From assembly GCA_026419775.2 (NCBI GenBank), contig JAOPGA020001102.1, positions 62,001 through 126,000 of the forward strand: DNA of 64,000 bases. Reading direction: 5' to 3'. The stretch is from Acrasis kona (lineage: Eukaryota; Heterolobosea; Eutetramitea; Acrasida; Acrasidae). Below the pieces are notes generated by a model, which was not told the origin of the DNA, did not search any database, and saw only the letters and a list, made by a program, of their open reading frames with translations. The position numbers and the translations under genes are program-made. Shown here in pieces: positions 53,403 to 64,000 of this stretch (its first letter is position 1; every line of letters starts with the position of its first letter).

Positions 53403-54671
53403 ATGCTAATTAAATTCACACAACAATGCCTTCTGAGGAACAACCTTATCCACAGACCACTGTTCACAAAATCATTGTTTCATACAAATACTTTGGCCTT
53501 TTTTAAAGTTGATGCATTAATCGAAAAGCATGTTTCGAAATTGAATGAGCGTCGAGAGAAAATACAGCAAGAATTGTTCAGTGGGTCAGGGAGCAAAGAG
53601 TCATCTGAAGAGTTCAAGTGGTTGTCACAGCTTCAACAATCATGGGATCAATATGAAAATAAGAAGAGGGTCAGACAAGGCTACCAAAACTCAATCCAAG
53701 ATCCTAACGAAGATCCAGAAATGAAGCAATTTGCAAAAGAGGAGTTGGAAGCATTTAACAAATCGGGTGAGTTGGAAGAGTCAGAAGATGATATAATGAA
53801 TCTATTGGTGGAAAGAGAGTTGGAAAGCAGAACAGACAAAGACACCGCCAACGTCACTAACATATTACTCGAAGTCAGACCCGGTGTAGGTGGTGACGAG
53901 GCGTCATACTGGGCCATGGAAGTCTTTGAAATGTATCAGTTATACTGCAAAAGTAAGGATTGGGGGTGGCAAACTTTGTATTTGAACAAGACCATGGGTC
54001 ATGGTCTAAAAGAAGGTATCGCATCAGTCAGCGGATCCAAAGATAATAATCCCTTCACACACCTTATTTACGAATCAGGCGTCCATCGTGTTCAAAGAGT
54101 GCCAGAGAATAGCGATAAAGTACACACTAGTGCATGTAGCGTTGTCGTACTTCCAGAATATCAAGATGTAGATGTCAAAATCAACAACAATGACATCCGT
54201 GTGGACACGTACCGTGCTAGTGGTGCAGGTGGACAATCAGTCAACAAAACAGATTCGGCCGTCCGAATCACTCACATGCCGACAGGAATAGTCGTTTCTA
54301 TTTCTGATGAGAGATCTCAAATTCAAAACAGAGCACGTGCTATGGAAGTGCTCAAATCAAGACTGCACGACATGGACAAAAAGAAGAAATCAGAAGAAGT
54401 CAAGGGACAAAGAGATACACAAATAGGTGGAGGAGATCGGTCCGATAAAATCAGGACATATAACTTTCCTCAACATCGAGTCACGGATCATCGATCGGGC
54501 GTCACTTTGAATAATATCGATTCTGTGATGGGTGGTGAAGGCCTTGATGAGTTTATAGATGCCATGGTCGATTTGCAGCACAAGTATGCCTACGAGAGAC
54601 TGGTAAGTAACATTGAGAAGGAGAACAACCCAGAAAAAACCACAAATAAAAAGTCAAAAAAGTCATTGTAA
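53403..54671 (+). CDS. mitochondrial class I peptide chain release factor
   Basis: A 422-residue intronless protein. Start chosen at 53403 because [20 protein letters not shown] is a typical mitochondrial presequence; an in-frame ATG at 53259 would add an unrelated hydrophobic segment. The GGQ motif that triggers peptide release lies at residues 276-278 ([19 protein letters not shown]). Domain 2 has [20 protein letters not shown], where bacterial RF1 normally has P-A-T in the codon-reading loop and about two more residues. The rest matches RF1/mtRF1a. It is followed after three bases by the pseudouridine-synthase ATG, an unusually close spacing. Confidence 0.93.
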   Translation: MLIKFTQQCLLRNNLIHRPLFTKSLFHTNTLAFFKVDALIEKHVSKLNERREKIQQELFSGSGSKESSEEFKWLSQLQQSWDQYENKKRVRQGYQNSIQDPNEDPEMKQFAKEELEAFNKSGELEESEDDIMNLLVERELESRTDKDTANVTNILLEVRPGVGGDEASYWAMEVFEMYQLYCKSKDWGWQTLYLNKTMGHGLKEGIASVSGSKDNNPFTHLIYESGVHRVQRVPENSDKVHTSACSVVVLPEYQDVDVKINNNDIRVDTYRASGAGGQSVNKTDSAVRITHMPTGIVVSISDERSQIQNRARAMEVLKSRLHDMDKKKKSEEVKGQRDTQIGGGDRSDKIRTYNFPQHRVTDHRSGVTLNNIDSVMGGEGLDEFIDAMVDLQHKYAYERLVSNIEKENNPEKTTNKKSKKSL

Positions 54672-54674
54672 ACC

Positions 54675-55795
54675 ATGTTCAATTTTTTCACCACACGACT
54701 TGTTGTTCAAACAGCACACTCATGTGCGTTATCGAAAAATTCTATTAGATATTATGCCCGTATTGTTGCTCAGAAAAAAGTAGAAGCTGTGCAACAACAT
54801 AAACCATGGAAGGCAAAAAAAATGTGCGTCTGGTCGTCTTACTTTAACTCACTCGAAAACAGATCAGAAAACGAAAGACAAAAAGCAATACAAGCTATAG
54901 AGTCCGTAGAACCAGCCACAATGTCGCCTACTGATTTGGATAGTGATGGCACTCAGAGATTATCAAAGTATTTGGCAAGATTAGGTTTATGTTCAAGGAG
55001 ACAAGCAGTTGAGATGATAAAAAAAGGACGCATTAAAGTTAATGGTTCAATAACTACAGAGCGTGAAACAGGGATAAAAATATCACCAGGTGATAAAGTT
55101 TATGTTGATGATCGGATGGTAAGACAACAATCAAGATTACCAATTAACGCACATAGGTCACAAATTCCTTGACAAGAGAATCTGCAAGTCAAGTTCTGCT
55201 CTACGCATTTAACAAGCCAAGAGAAATGCTAAGTGACCGTGTAGATTCAAATAAATACAAAAATAGAGTTACCATACAAGATGAACTGAACAAGCATGGT
55301 CTTGGACACTTGATGGTAATAGGCCGTCTTGATTTTATGAGCGAAGGATTAGTGCTACTAACCAATGATGGAGCGTTAAAGAGATACATGGAGCTACCTT
55401 CCTCAGAACTAGAGAGACAATATCTGGTCAAAATACATGGAAGGGTTACAGAAAAGCACTTGGATAAATTCAAGCAGGGAACTAACATTGAAGGCAAAAG
55501 GTACGGAAAGTGTGTGGCCACCATTCATCGTGAATGCAGTCATTTCACATGGCTTCGGGTCAGTCTCTACGAGGGCAAGAATAGAGAAATTAGAAAGATT
55601 TTCCAACAATTTAACATGGTCGTGACACGGCTGAAACGCATCAAGTACGGTCCCTACGAGTTGAGGAACACACAAAAGAAACAAATGAGACAAGTCGAAT
55701 GTACAAAAGAATTAAGAAGATTTTGCTACAAGCCGTTTGAGAAGAATTCATCGACGGAATTTTATGAGGATGATGAATATTTTGAGGATCAATAA
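54675..55795 (+). CDS. organellar RsuA/RluB-type pseudouridine synthase
   Basis: Two exons (54675-55118, 55157-55795) give 360 residues. The 38-nt intron (GTAAGACAAC... CACATAG) explains an apparent frame break. An N-terminal presequence (MFNFFTTRLVVQTAHSC) suggests mitochondria. An S4 RNA-binding domain (RLSKYLARLGLCSRRQAVEM) and the catalytic domain follow; the catalytic Asp lies in GRLDFMSEGLVLLTNDG, and EGKNREIRKIF is another family block. These enzymes convert uridine to pseudouridine in rRNA. It follows the release factor directly, so both probably serve mitochondrial translation. Confidence 0.93.
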
Positions 55796-55928
55796 AAGCT
55801 CTTGGTACTTTTAGAACTAACTCTTATCTTGGTGAAAATATTTAATAGTTGGGTTGACTAAACTAAAATCGGACCAATAAACAACTACATACAAACACTG
55901 TTGTCGACGTCGTTCATAGCGGTCCATC

Positions 55929-57355
<1,427 letters not shown>

Positions 57356-57545
57356 ATAATTAATAGTAGTTCATGAATAAAAAATTGTTGTATGATAATT
57401 GTTGTTTCCTTTTTTTCTTGGACAGTGTTTTGATAAAGGATTTTATTGGTGTGCATGAATCCTCTCTGTTTGTGGCTGACTGGTTGTGATGTGCTTTTTG
57501 TCTATATTTTTTGTTACAAAATTCGTCGATTAAACAAACCGCAAA

Positions 57546-58966
57546 ATGAACTCGGCACGGCTTGTGAGCGGGCTGGATCTAAAGCGTATACAAAATATTC
57601 AAAATGACGACGATATGGATCGCTTTGATAATGGGGCGCAGAGTTGGAGGGACAGGGTTATTATGACCAACGTTGAGGGGAGTACAGGAGAAGTAGTTAT
57701 AGAGGAGTACTTGTCAGAGGACAGATTGGTAAGACTTGTTATGATCCTGTCGCTCATTATTGAAGAGAGTGGCTTCTGGACAGGATGACATCGCGGAGGT
57801 AAAGTACTTGGAGTTGATCGTGAACACTACCGAAAACTCGCTGGGGGATTTGGGTTTTAAAATGCCCAAACTATCGCAGCTAAAGCTAAATGACTCTACA
57901 ATAACTTCAATAAGGTAGGCAAGCTATATCATTGTTATGCATCAACGTTGTTAAGAGATTTGGGTACATCTTTAGCTAGCGTGTCTGTATTGTGGCTGTC
58001 TCGGTGCGGACTTACTGAAGTAGAGGGGATACAGATATCATTCAGCGGATTGACGGAGCTATATTTATCATTTAACGATTTAAGAGACTTGAGCCCCGTA
58101 GGAGATTTAACAAAGTTACAAATACTGGACCTAGAGGGGTATTTCTTTTCTTTTTTGATGATCTTAACTATTGAAGAAATTCTATAGATAGCTTGGAACA
58201 GCTTGATTACTTGGGTGCATGCACAGATCTTACAAGCCTGACTCTGGAGGGAAACCCTATTTGTAAATTAGAAGAGTATAACGACTACATTATTGACGCA
58301 ATACCGCAGCTGAAATATTTGGACGATATGCCTTTGGCGAAAGCTTCAGCACGACGACCAAGTAATACAGATGATAAAGAAATGAACATGCTACACAGCG
58401 CTATCAAATATACTAGGGTCAGCGAGATTGATGAGTCTTTGCACGAGTCGCCGATTATTATAGCCTCTACACCTCGCCCGTCCACTAGTCACGAAATGAG
58501 AAGCTCATCCTCGCTAGGAAGAAGGCCAATGAGTCGGTCCGGATCAAACGACAGGCCTGGCTCTTCTTTATCTAGACCTGGAACAGGTTTCATGAGACCA
58601 GGATCTTCGCTGAGCAGACCTGGTACTGCCGGATCTAGGCCAGGTACAGCTAGGGGTGCGTCAAATAGACCAGGCACTGCAATGGGAAGAGAAGATGTTG
58701 TGGAGGACTCTAGCAGTGAGCTTACATTCGGTTCGAAGGCTGTATTTTGTGGTAATGCTGTCGCTACTCTTAGAAAGCGAAAGAAGGAGAAGGACCAAAA
58801 AAGCATTGAGGCGGCCGCTCGGCAAGATGACATTAAAATAAATACAATGTCCACAACAGAACTGAACATACAAAATAGTGTTAAAGATGACCACGATGAA
58901 ATATTTGAGGCACTTATTGCTGATAAATATACAAGGGAGCTAAAAGAGGATAACACAAGATTATGA
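57546..58966 (+). CDS. LRRC56: LRRC56/ODA8-like ciliary leucine-rich-repeat protein
   Basis: Four exons (57546-57728, 57784-57914, 57956-58138, 58192-58966). The N-terminal block YLELIVNTTENSLGDLGF, then NDSTITSIRDLGTSLA across a splice, SVLWLSRCGLTEVEGIQ, LTELYLSFNDLRDLSPVGDL and LTSLTLEGNPICK, closely matches LRRC56/ODA8, which is needed for outer dynein arm preassembly or transport in motile cilia. The disordered C-terminus has tandem RPG repeats (RPGSSLSRPGTGFMRPGSSL) at about 58555-58690. The exon 4 acceptor is set at 58191; the AG at 58187 would give an immediate stop. The frame ends at 58966 but related-looking sequence continues (see next entry). Confidence 0.9.
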
Positions 58967-59202
58967 AAGTGGTTGATGATTTTGACAATTTTATAGATGA
59001 TGATGATTATGATATGTATAGTAAGAATAATTCTGTCGGGCGTGTTTCTACTCCACCGGGTATACCGAAGAATTCTGACTCTAGATTCTCCAACCTTTTA
59101 TCACAATCCCCACCTCAGTCACCTACGTCATCAAAAAGCATTCTTGTTGGTAGAATTAGGCCCGGTCAAAGAAAGATAATGAAACAAGACGAACAAAATT
59201 AA
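58963..59202 (+). other. 79-codon ORF overlapping the LRRC56 stop; probable C-terminal exon or frameshifted tail
   Basis: This ORF begins at an ATG that overlaps the LRRC56 stop codon (ATGA) and encodes an acidic then Ser/Pro-rich stretch (DDFDNFIDDDDYDMYSKNNS, IPKNSDSRFSNLL, ILVGRIRPGQRKIMKQ). A separate overlapping gene is unlikely in a eukaryote. An 80-nt intron, 58880-58959, would fuse it in frame to LRRC56 but would be longer than the gene's other introns. A one-base error near 58960 would also do it. Confidence 0.5.
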
Positions 59203-59284
59203 ATGTAAAATTGTTATGTACTTCTTGTTTTGTCTTGTTTTTTAAAAGTTTTGTAACTAAAGGTTGACCCAATATTTGTGAAAT

Positions 59285-62200
59285 ATGCTGCGGTATTCAC
59301 TGACAAAGCAGCGAGTCGCATGCACTAACGTAGCTTCTAGGAGCTATCGTCGTTTGGATATAAAAGGAGGAGACAAGAATAAAAACGGTCCCTCTAGATT
59401 TAATAAAGCAGGATCATCCGATGCCGGTCAATCACCCGACAATAAAGACAATCAACGAGAGGAACAACTCTTAACGCCAGAGCAATTAGGGAAAAGAGAG
59501 AGGAAAAAATTTTTGAGAAGAAACGGCATTGATGTTGTTTTGTCAGGAAAGGAGGGTTATACTCCACAAGACCTTTTTGTACAAGGAAGAGATTTATATA
59601 AAAACGTATCCACTCCAGATGGATTCATCCAAAAGTTGGTACAACCCCGCGATGATGCAATCGACCAACCATTCAAAAACATTCGTCAAGAATTCAAGTT
59701 AGCTAAAAATTATTATCCGACCCATCAAGTACACCCTTCTCCCATCGATGATCACATTCATTATCTCGAATCAGACAATCCCAGAGATCCTCTCCTCAAA
59801 ACCATCATAAAGGCCAAAAACATTAGAGAGAGCATTCCTTACCAATACACCATCAAGTTTGACGAGAATGGTCCGGTACAAGGAAACCCATTAGCAGATC
59901 GCGTTCAACAAAACCATCAAAAATCACTCAACATGACTCCCATACAAATGAAGAGATTGTTACAAGCCAGAGAGAACAAGAAGAGAACATTAAATGCCAT
60001 CAAAGAAACCATCAAACAAAGAGCGTCTGATCTAATGAACGAAGAACAACCTGATGCCGATTTGGTCCAAGAAGAGTTGAGAGAATTAAGAGTATCATTG
60101 ATGGCCGAAAAGGCATTCGGTAAGATCGTCGACGAAGAAGATCCCGAAGTGACCGAATTGCTCGACACGGTCAATGATGAATTTGCATCCGATGATGAAA
60201 CTGATTATGATTCGGATTCGAATTACGGCGAAGACACTGAAGCAGTAGCTGGTTTAGAAGGAGCGGTGAGTTTTTTGGAGTTCTTCGAGAAGAAGGATTT
60301 GGAACAAGGTACCGCCAGAATGCAACACGCTGCTTCTTACATGGACACGTTGGAGTGGGAAGGAATGGACGAAGTCATTGCACAAGTAGCCACCGATCCA
60401 GAATCAGAAGTGGTGCACGCTCAATTCGGAGAAAAGTTGATCCATGCATCCAACATGGATAATGGACAATTGGACCTGTTGGACAAGATGAAGGATTTCA
60501 CCACCATGATGCAACTACACACACAAAAGATTATGGACGAGTCCGATCTCACCAACGACCAAGCAACAGCGCTCGTCAAATTGATGCCCATCTTGTTCAA
60601 GAAATATACCGATCAAGGACGATATCCCATCCAAAGATATTTAATGTTCGATCAGATCGCACAGGGCAATGCCGAATACGAAAGCGACTTTATGAAGGTT
60701 TTATCGGATGATTCCGAAAGAGGTTTCAGCATCGATCCAGCCGATCATTACAATCCGAGCGCATTCGACATGCTCAAAAATCTTCGTTTGCTGGAATTAA
60801 GAAATAATGGAAAATTAACGCCGGAGCTCATCAGTGCCTATCGCCAACCAAAAGGACTCGAACACATTATAGCGAGCACATTAAATCAAACCAGAATCCA
60901 TCGCGACATTGAATCGATCCGATCCGACATTACTCTCGAAGGAAACATGAACAAGGAAACGGAACACGATCTTGGATTCTTGGAAGATTACTTCCCCAGA
61001 GCGTCGCTTAATTTCGACGATTTGATGAAGAATGTAAACGACGAACATTCCAAACATCCCATCTATGACACCGAACATCAAGATTTATTAGAAGAAGATT
61101 TGATTCGTTACAATAATCAAAGCGAAACACCTCTCGAAAAAGAACACGACGTTAAACAAGAAGTATTCGATGAAAATGCAATAAACGAAGCACAGGGAGT
61201 GCCAATGGCCGAAGGAATCGAACTTCGTGAATTGATGGATCAATACAAATTGGCAGATCTTTTGAAAATAAGCGAAGCTAATGATCAAGAAGATGAAGAT
61301 GGTCAAAACGATCCTAGAGCAAATCCCCTCGCATCCAAATTGGGAATCACAACCGATCATGCAAAAGCCAAAAAAGAAGAATTGGACACGTTTAAATTAC
61401 CATTAGCCGATGCACAAGATGCAGATTTGGCTAATGCTGGTTCGACGGCTTCTAATTTATTATCAGACATTAAATTAGATATTCTGAAACAAGACGAACA
61501 AACCAGAGATTTGAACCCATCCAGCGAAATCAATGATCCGAAAATTAAGAATTCTGCATTGTTTGCATCCATCAAGAAGAGTATTTTGAACAAGGAACCC
61601 ATCAAACCGATCGCACCACAACCAATTACAGATTCAATCCAATCAACATTCGATTCGATTTCTACATCTTCACAACAACCACCTCAAGAAGAAGAAGAAG
61701 AAGAATCCGAAGAAGAATCCGGTCTTTCTGAAATTGACGATTCCTATTTGAATCAATACCTCACCAATCAAATCGATCCGTTCGATACTTATCTGCCACA
61801 AGAACTCTTGATGGATGATTACCTATCGCCAGATGCCCACGACCAATTCCTCGAACTACACCAACAAGTAGGAGTTCATCGCGACGCCGGCAAAATAGCA
61901 GCATCCAATCTCAAGCGATACGAACAAGAAGAAACGATAGTGAAACGATCGTTAGCGCTGACCAAACAATCGCTTAACAGCGAACACAACACTGGAATTC
62001 TCATGGATGCATTCAACGAGCGAGTCGATCGTCAATACGAACACATTGACATTACCGATTCGCTGAGCACGGTTCAATCCTTTTTGAAACAAGGATCGTT
62101 ATCCGATGCGCTCGAATCCGAAATCTCTCAAAAGAGTCCAGAACTAATCGATCGATTCGAGCCGTTCCAAAGAACAACTTTGAATCAAATATTGGCACCT

Positions 62201-63256
62201 GGTGCAGGAATGAACGGACAAGAAGAAATCAAAATCATTGATGATGGCGACTATCTCGATGCCAATCACTCGCTACTGGACTCTGATAAATTTCATGGTT
62301 TGTTATACAAGGACGATCCGATGGCAGGTGCTCCTTTGAAAGACGATCGTTTATTAGAATCATCGAATTCTTATTACTCTAGTGGCGAATTACATGTAGA
62401 ATTCGATCCCTTGTTACCGAGATTAGGAAATCATTTGGGCCTCAAGCACACCATGCAATTCTACAGGGACCAAGCGCGCATCGAACAAGAAGAATACGAA
62501 AGAACGATCGCGCCCACCAACACCATTTATCACGCTCGTTACGTTCCAGGTCCAGAAAATCAAAGCGAGACCATGAATCGATTGACCGAAACCAAATTAA
62601 CTCAATTGAATCGAATCGATCGCGTAAAGACCGACGTCAAGGATGATTTTGACGAGAGCACCATTGCAGATATCGAAGATGTATTGAACGACGACGAAGA
62701 CGACGATCCGACGTACATGAGCCATCACATTTTGGCAATTGCCGAGAGATTTGCTCATAGAGCGTTCTTGCACGAACAGTACGTGAGAGAGCCACAAATT
62801 CCACGTCCCTATATCGAAGATGTGCAGAGCGGTCGCGTGGTGAGCAAGACCAATTGGAACATGGTGGGTCCCATTCAGAATTACTTTGATGGTATCATCG
62901 AAGAGAAGGTGCCAGAGGGACCGAGCAGTCATATTGTGACGGAGCGTCTGAGAGAGTATGGAAGAGCTGTGGCCAAGAATACGAGCATGAGCTTGAAGGA
63001 GAAGATTGGTGCCATGAGATCGTTGAGACAGGCGTTGCTCGATAACAAGATTTATGATATGGAACTGGAGGCACCCAGTACTATCGTGACTGGTAGGTTG
63101 ACTCATTGGCACGAACCCAGAAGAAATCCAAGACACACTCGTTTCAGCGATAGCGTGATTCTCAATAGAAAATTATACAAGAAGAAATTGTTTGTTGATC
63201 TCAAGAAGAAGGAGAAGGAGAGGAGAATTGCTGAAAAGAGAGCGAGGGCGGTGTAG
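59285..63256 (+). CDS. unrecognised 1,323-residue protein, probably mitochondrial
   Basis: A single exon of 1,323 codons with a basic, Arg-rich, acid-free N-terminus (MLRYSLTKQRVACTNVASRS) typical of a mitochondrial presequence. Most of the chain is polar, acidic and helix-prone, rich in E, Q, D and N, with an acidic run (EEEEEESEEESGLSEIDD) near residue 805. The C-terminal 55 residues turn strongly basic (RHTRFSDSVILNRKLYKKKL, ending EKRARAV). I recognise no enzyme motif. A large mitoribosome-associated protein would fit the presequence and basic tail, but this is a guess. It ends 22 bases before the next start codon. Confidence 0.7.
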   Translation: MLRYSLTKQRVACTNVASRSYRRLDIKGGDKNKNGPSRFNKAGSSDAGQSPDNKDNQREEQLLTPEQLGKRERKKFLRRNGIDVVLSGKEGYTPQDLFVQGRDLYKNVSTPDGFIQKLVQPRDDAIDQPFKNIRQEFKLAKNYYPTHQVHPSPIDDHIHYLESDNPRDPLLKTIIKAKNIRESIPYQYTIKFDENGPVQGNPLADRVQQNHQKSLNMTPIQMKRLLQARENKKRTLNAIKETIKQRASDLMNEEQPDADLVQEELRELRVSLMAEKAFGKIVDEEDPEVTELLDTVNDEFASDDETDYDSDSNYGEDTEAVAGLEGAVSFLEFFEKKDLEQGTARMQHAASYMDTLEWEGMDEVIAQVATDPESEVVHAQFGEKLIHASNMDNGQLDLLDKMKDFTTMMQLHTQKIMDESDLTNDQATALVKLMPILFKKYTDQGRYPIQRYLMFDQIAQGNAEYESDFMKVLSDDSERGFSIDPADHYNPSAFDMLKNLRLLELRNNGKLTPELISAYRQPKGLEHIIASTLNQTRIHRDIESIRSDITLEGNMNKETEHDLGFLEDYFPRASLNFDDLMKNVNDEHSKHPIYDTEHQDLLEEDLIRYNNQSETPLEKEHDVKQEVFDENAINEAQGVPMAEGIELRELMDQYKLADLLKISEANDQEDEDGQNDPRANPLASKLGITTDHAKAKKEELDTFKLPLADAQDADLANAGSTASNLLSDIKLDILKQDEQTRDLNPSSEINDPKIKNSALFASIKKSILNKEPIKPIAPQPITDSIQSTFDSISTSSQQPPQEEEEEESEEESGLSEIDDSYLNQYLTNQIDPFDTYLPQELLMDDYLSPDAHDQFLELHQQVGVHRDAGKIAASNLKRYEQEETIVKRSLALTKQSLNSEHNTGILMDAFNERVDRQYEHIDITDSLSTVQSFLKQGSLSDALESEISQKSPELIDRFEPFQRTTLNQILAPGAGMNGQEEIKIIDDGDYLDANHSLLDSDKFHGLLYKDDPMAGAPLKDDRLLESSNSYYSSGELHVEFDPLLPRLGNHLGLKHTMQFYRDQARIEQEEYERTIAPTNTIYHARYVPGPENQSETMNRLTETKLTQLNRIDRVKTDVKDDFDESTIADIEDVLNDDEDDDPTYMSHHILAIAERFAHRAFLHEQYVREPQIPRPYIEDVQSGRVVSKTNWNMVGPIQNYFDGIIEEKVPEGPSSHIVTERLREYGRAVAKNTSMSLKEKIGAMRSLRQALLDNKIYDMELEAPSTIVTGRLTHWHEPRRNPRHTRFSDSVILNRKLYKKKLFVDLKKKEKERRIAEKRARAV

Positions 63257-63278
63257 AAATAAAAAAATTTGTAAACAC

Positions 63279-64000
63279 ATGATATCTTCTCCTCTTCAAC
63301 AACGACAATCCAATATTAACCATAATAATACTACGCGTGCGGACGGTGGGAGGTACATGGTACCAACTTCTGCAATTTTTTTGAGAAAGAGTTTCTTCTT
63401 TTTGGGTAACTTTAAGCAATATAATAATGGACTGGATAAGAAGGATTTGGAAAAGTGCGTGACTAATAATGGGGGCTCCATTTGTTTGAGCATACATTCG
63501 GTTACGGGGAAGAACTCTTTCCTTGTGGTTGCTGCGGACCCCAACGTCAGCCACGAATACATTAATATTGCAAAGAAGAACAAGGCAAATATTGTTCCCG
63601 TTACATTTATAACAAAGTCCCTGGATCTTTTACACATTAACAGGGGCAGTGACATTAACGAACTAGTACGTTTCAAGTTCAAAGTTGTTTAATTTACTGT
63701 TAGAGGTCGATTGTTGATGATAAAATCAAGCAGGAGAGTTGTCAAGATTTCACAGAAATGTTTACCACGAACGTATCGGCTTCGGAGCGGGTCAAGGAGT
63801 TGGAGCACGAACTGCAAGAGTGCATGAAGCGTACAGAAGACGCCGAACTCACTGCCACCCGCACCAACACACTCCTTGAGAATTCAGAATCAGAACGCTC
63901 AAAGTTGGAACAGTTGGTGTTGCAATTACAAAACCAAATCAAGGAGTGTAACGAGAGGGAGATGGTACTATCTGCTAACATACAAGCAATTCAGGTGGAG
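63279..64000 (+). CDS. BRCT-domain / coiled-coil protein, 3' partial
   Basis: ATG at 63279 opens exon 1, which ends at 63665 after a BRCT-like domain (FLRKSFFFLGNFKQYNN, HSVTGKNSFLVVAADPNVSH, IVPVTFITKSL). A 68-nt intron (63666-63733) leads in phase to exon 2, which runs to the window end as a long coiled coil (SASERVKELEHELQECMKR, NSESERSKLEQLVLQLQNQ). BRCT domains bind phosphopeptides or DNA ends and act in DNA repair and checkpoint proteins. An alternative start at 63357 (MVPTSAIFLRKSFFF) is also good. The gene begins 22 bases after the previous stop. Confidence 0.7.

Overview
The window is nuclear DNA from a unicellular eukaryote. It is AT-rich and gene-dense, and most genes are either intronless or cut by very short GT-AG introns of roughly 35-70 nt, often with a CTAAC-like branch site close to the acceptor. 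The gene set is protist-like: a LRRC56/ODA8 ciliary gene (so motile cilia or flagella are probably made), an RGS protein with a START-like region, a large GCC2/GCC3 cysteine-rich secreted protein, and F-box/LRR and WD40 family relics. A heterolobosean amoeboflagellate is my best guess, from general resemblance only.

Layout. 1-4.6 kb: the 3' end of a CCCH zinc-finger gene, a small unknown gene and an RGS-START gene. 4.6-9.4 kb: a 1,580-residue PH/coiled-coil/RUN protein. 9.5-19.4 kb: a secretory-pathway block, all on the minus strand: a lactonase-fold beta-propeller, a GT31-like glycosyltransferase with a PAN domain, the 1,748-residue cysteine-rich protein, and a GT10 fucosyltransferase. 20.9-24.9 kb: a KH protein, an unusual GC-richer coiled-coil gene, a WD40 relic and a small unknown gene. 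25.1-25.8 kb: a roughly 690-bp element with 41-bp terminal inverted repeats. 26.1-30.7 kb: a SPRY protein ending in a HECT-like N-lobe, followed by a second WD40 relic. 31.3-35.6 kb: a peptide:N-glycanase with lectin-like and PUL regions, and a microbial-type PARG.

35.7-40.4 kb: an F-box/LRR pseudogene, a trypsin-like protease, a PRELI/MSF1 protein and a G-alpha subunit. 40.4-47.7 kb: a TPR protein and the CORVET subunit VPS8, which together contain four frame breaks at A-homopolymers. 48-50 kb: relics of a hAT transposase and of a secreted TIM-barrel hydrolase-like gene, a foldback repeat and a small ORF. 50-53 kb: PhzF-like, macrodomain and syntaxin-5-like genes. 53.4-64 kb, plus strand: a mitochondrial class I release factor, an organellar pseudouridine synthase, a MAP kinase, LRRC56, a 1,323-residue unknown protein and a BRCT/coiled-coil gene that runs off the end.

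Shared themes are endosome/Golgi traffic (VPS8, syntaxin 5, PH-RUN), glycan synthesis and removal (GT10, GT31, PNGase), G-protein and MAPK signalling (G-alpha, RGS, MAPK), ADP-ribose removal (PARG-like, macrodomain) and mitochondrial gene expression (RF1, RsuA-type synthase, possibly the 1,323-residue protein). Between the intact genes lie several decayed copies of repeat-protein and transposon genes. Splice sites were inferred by eye; for most multi-exon genes the exon lengths sum to a whole number of codons, which supports them.
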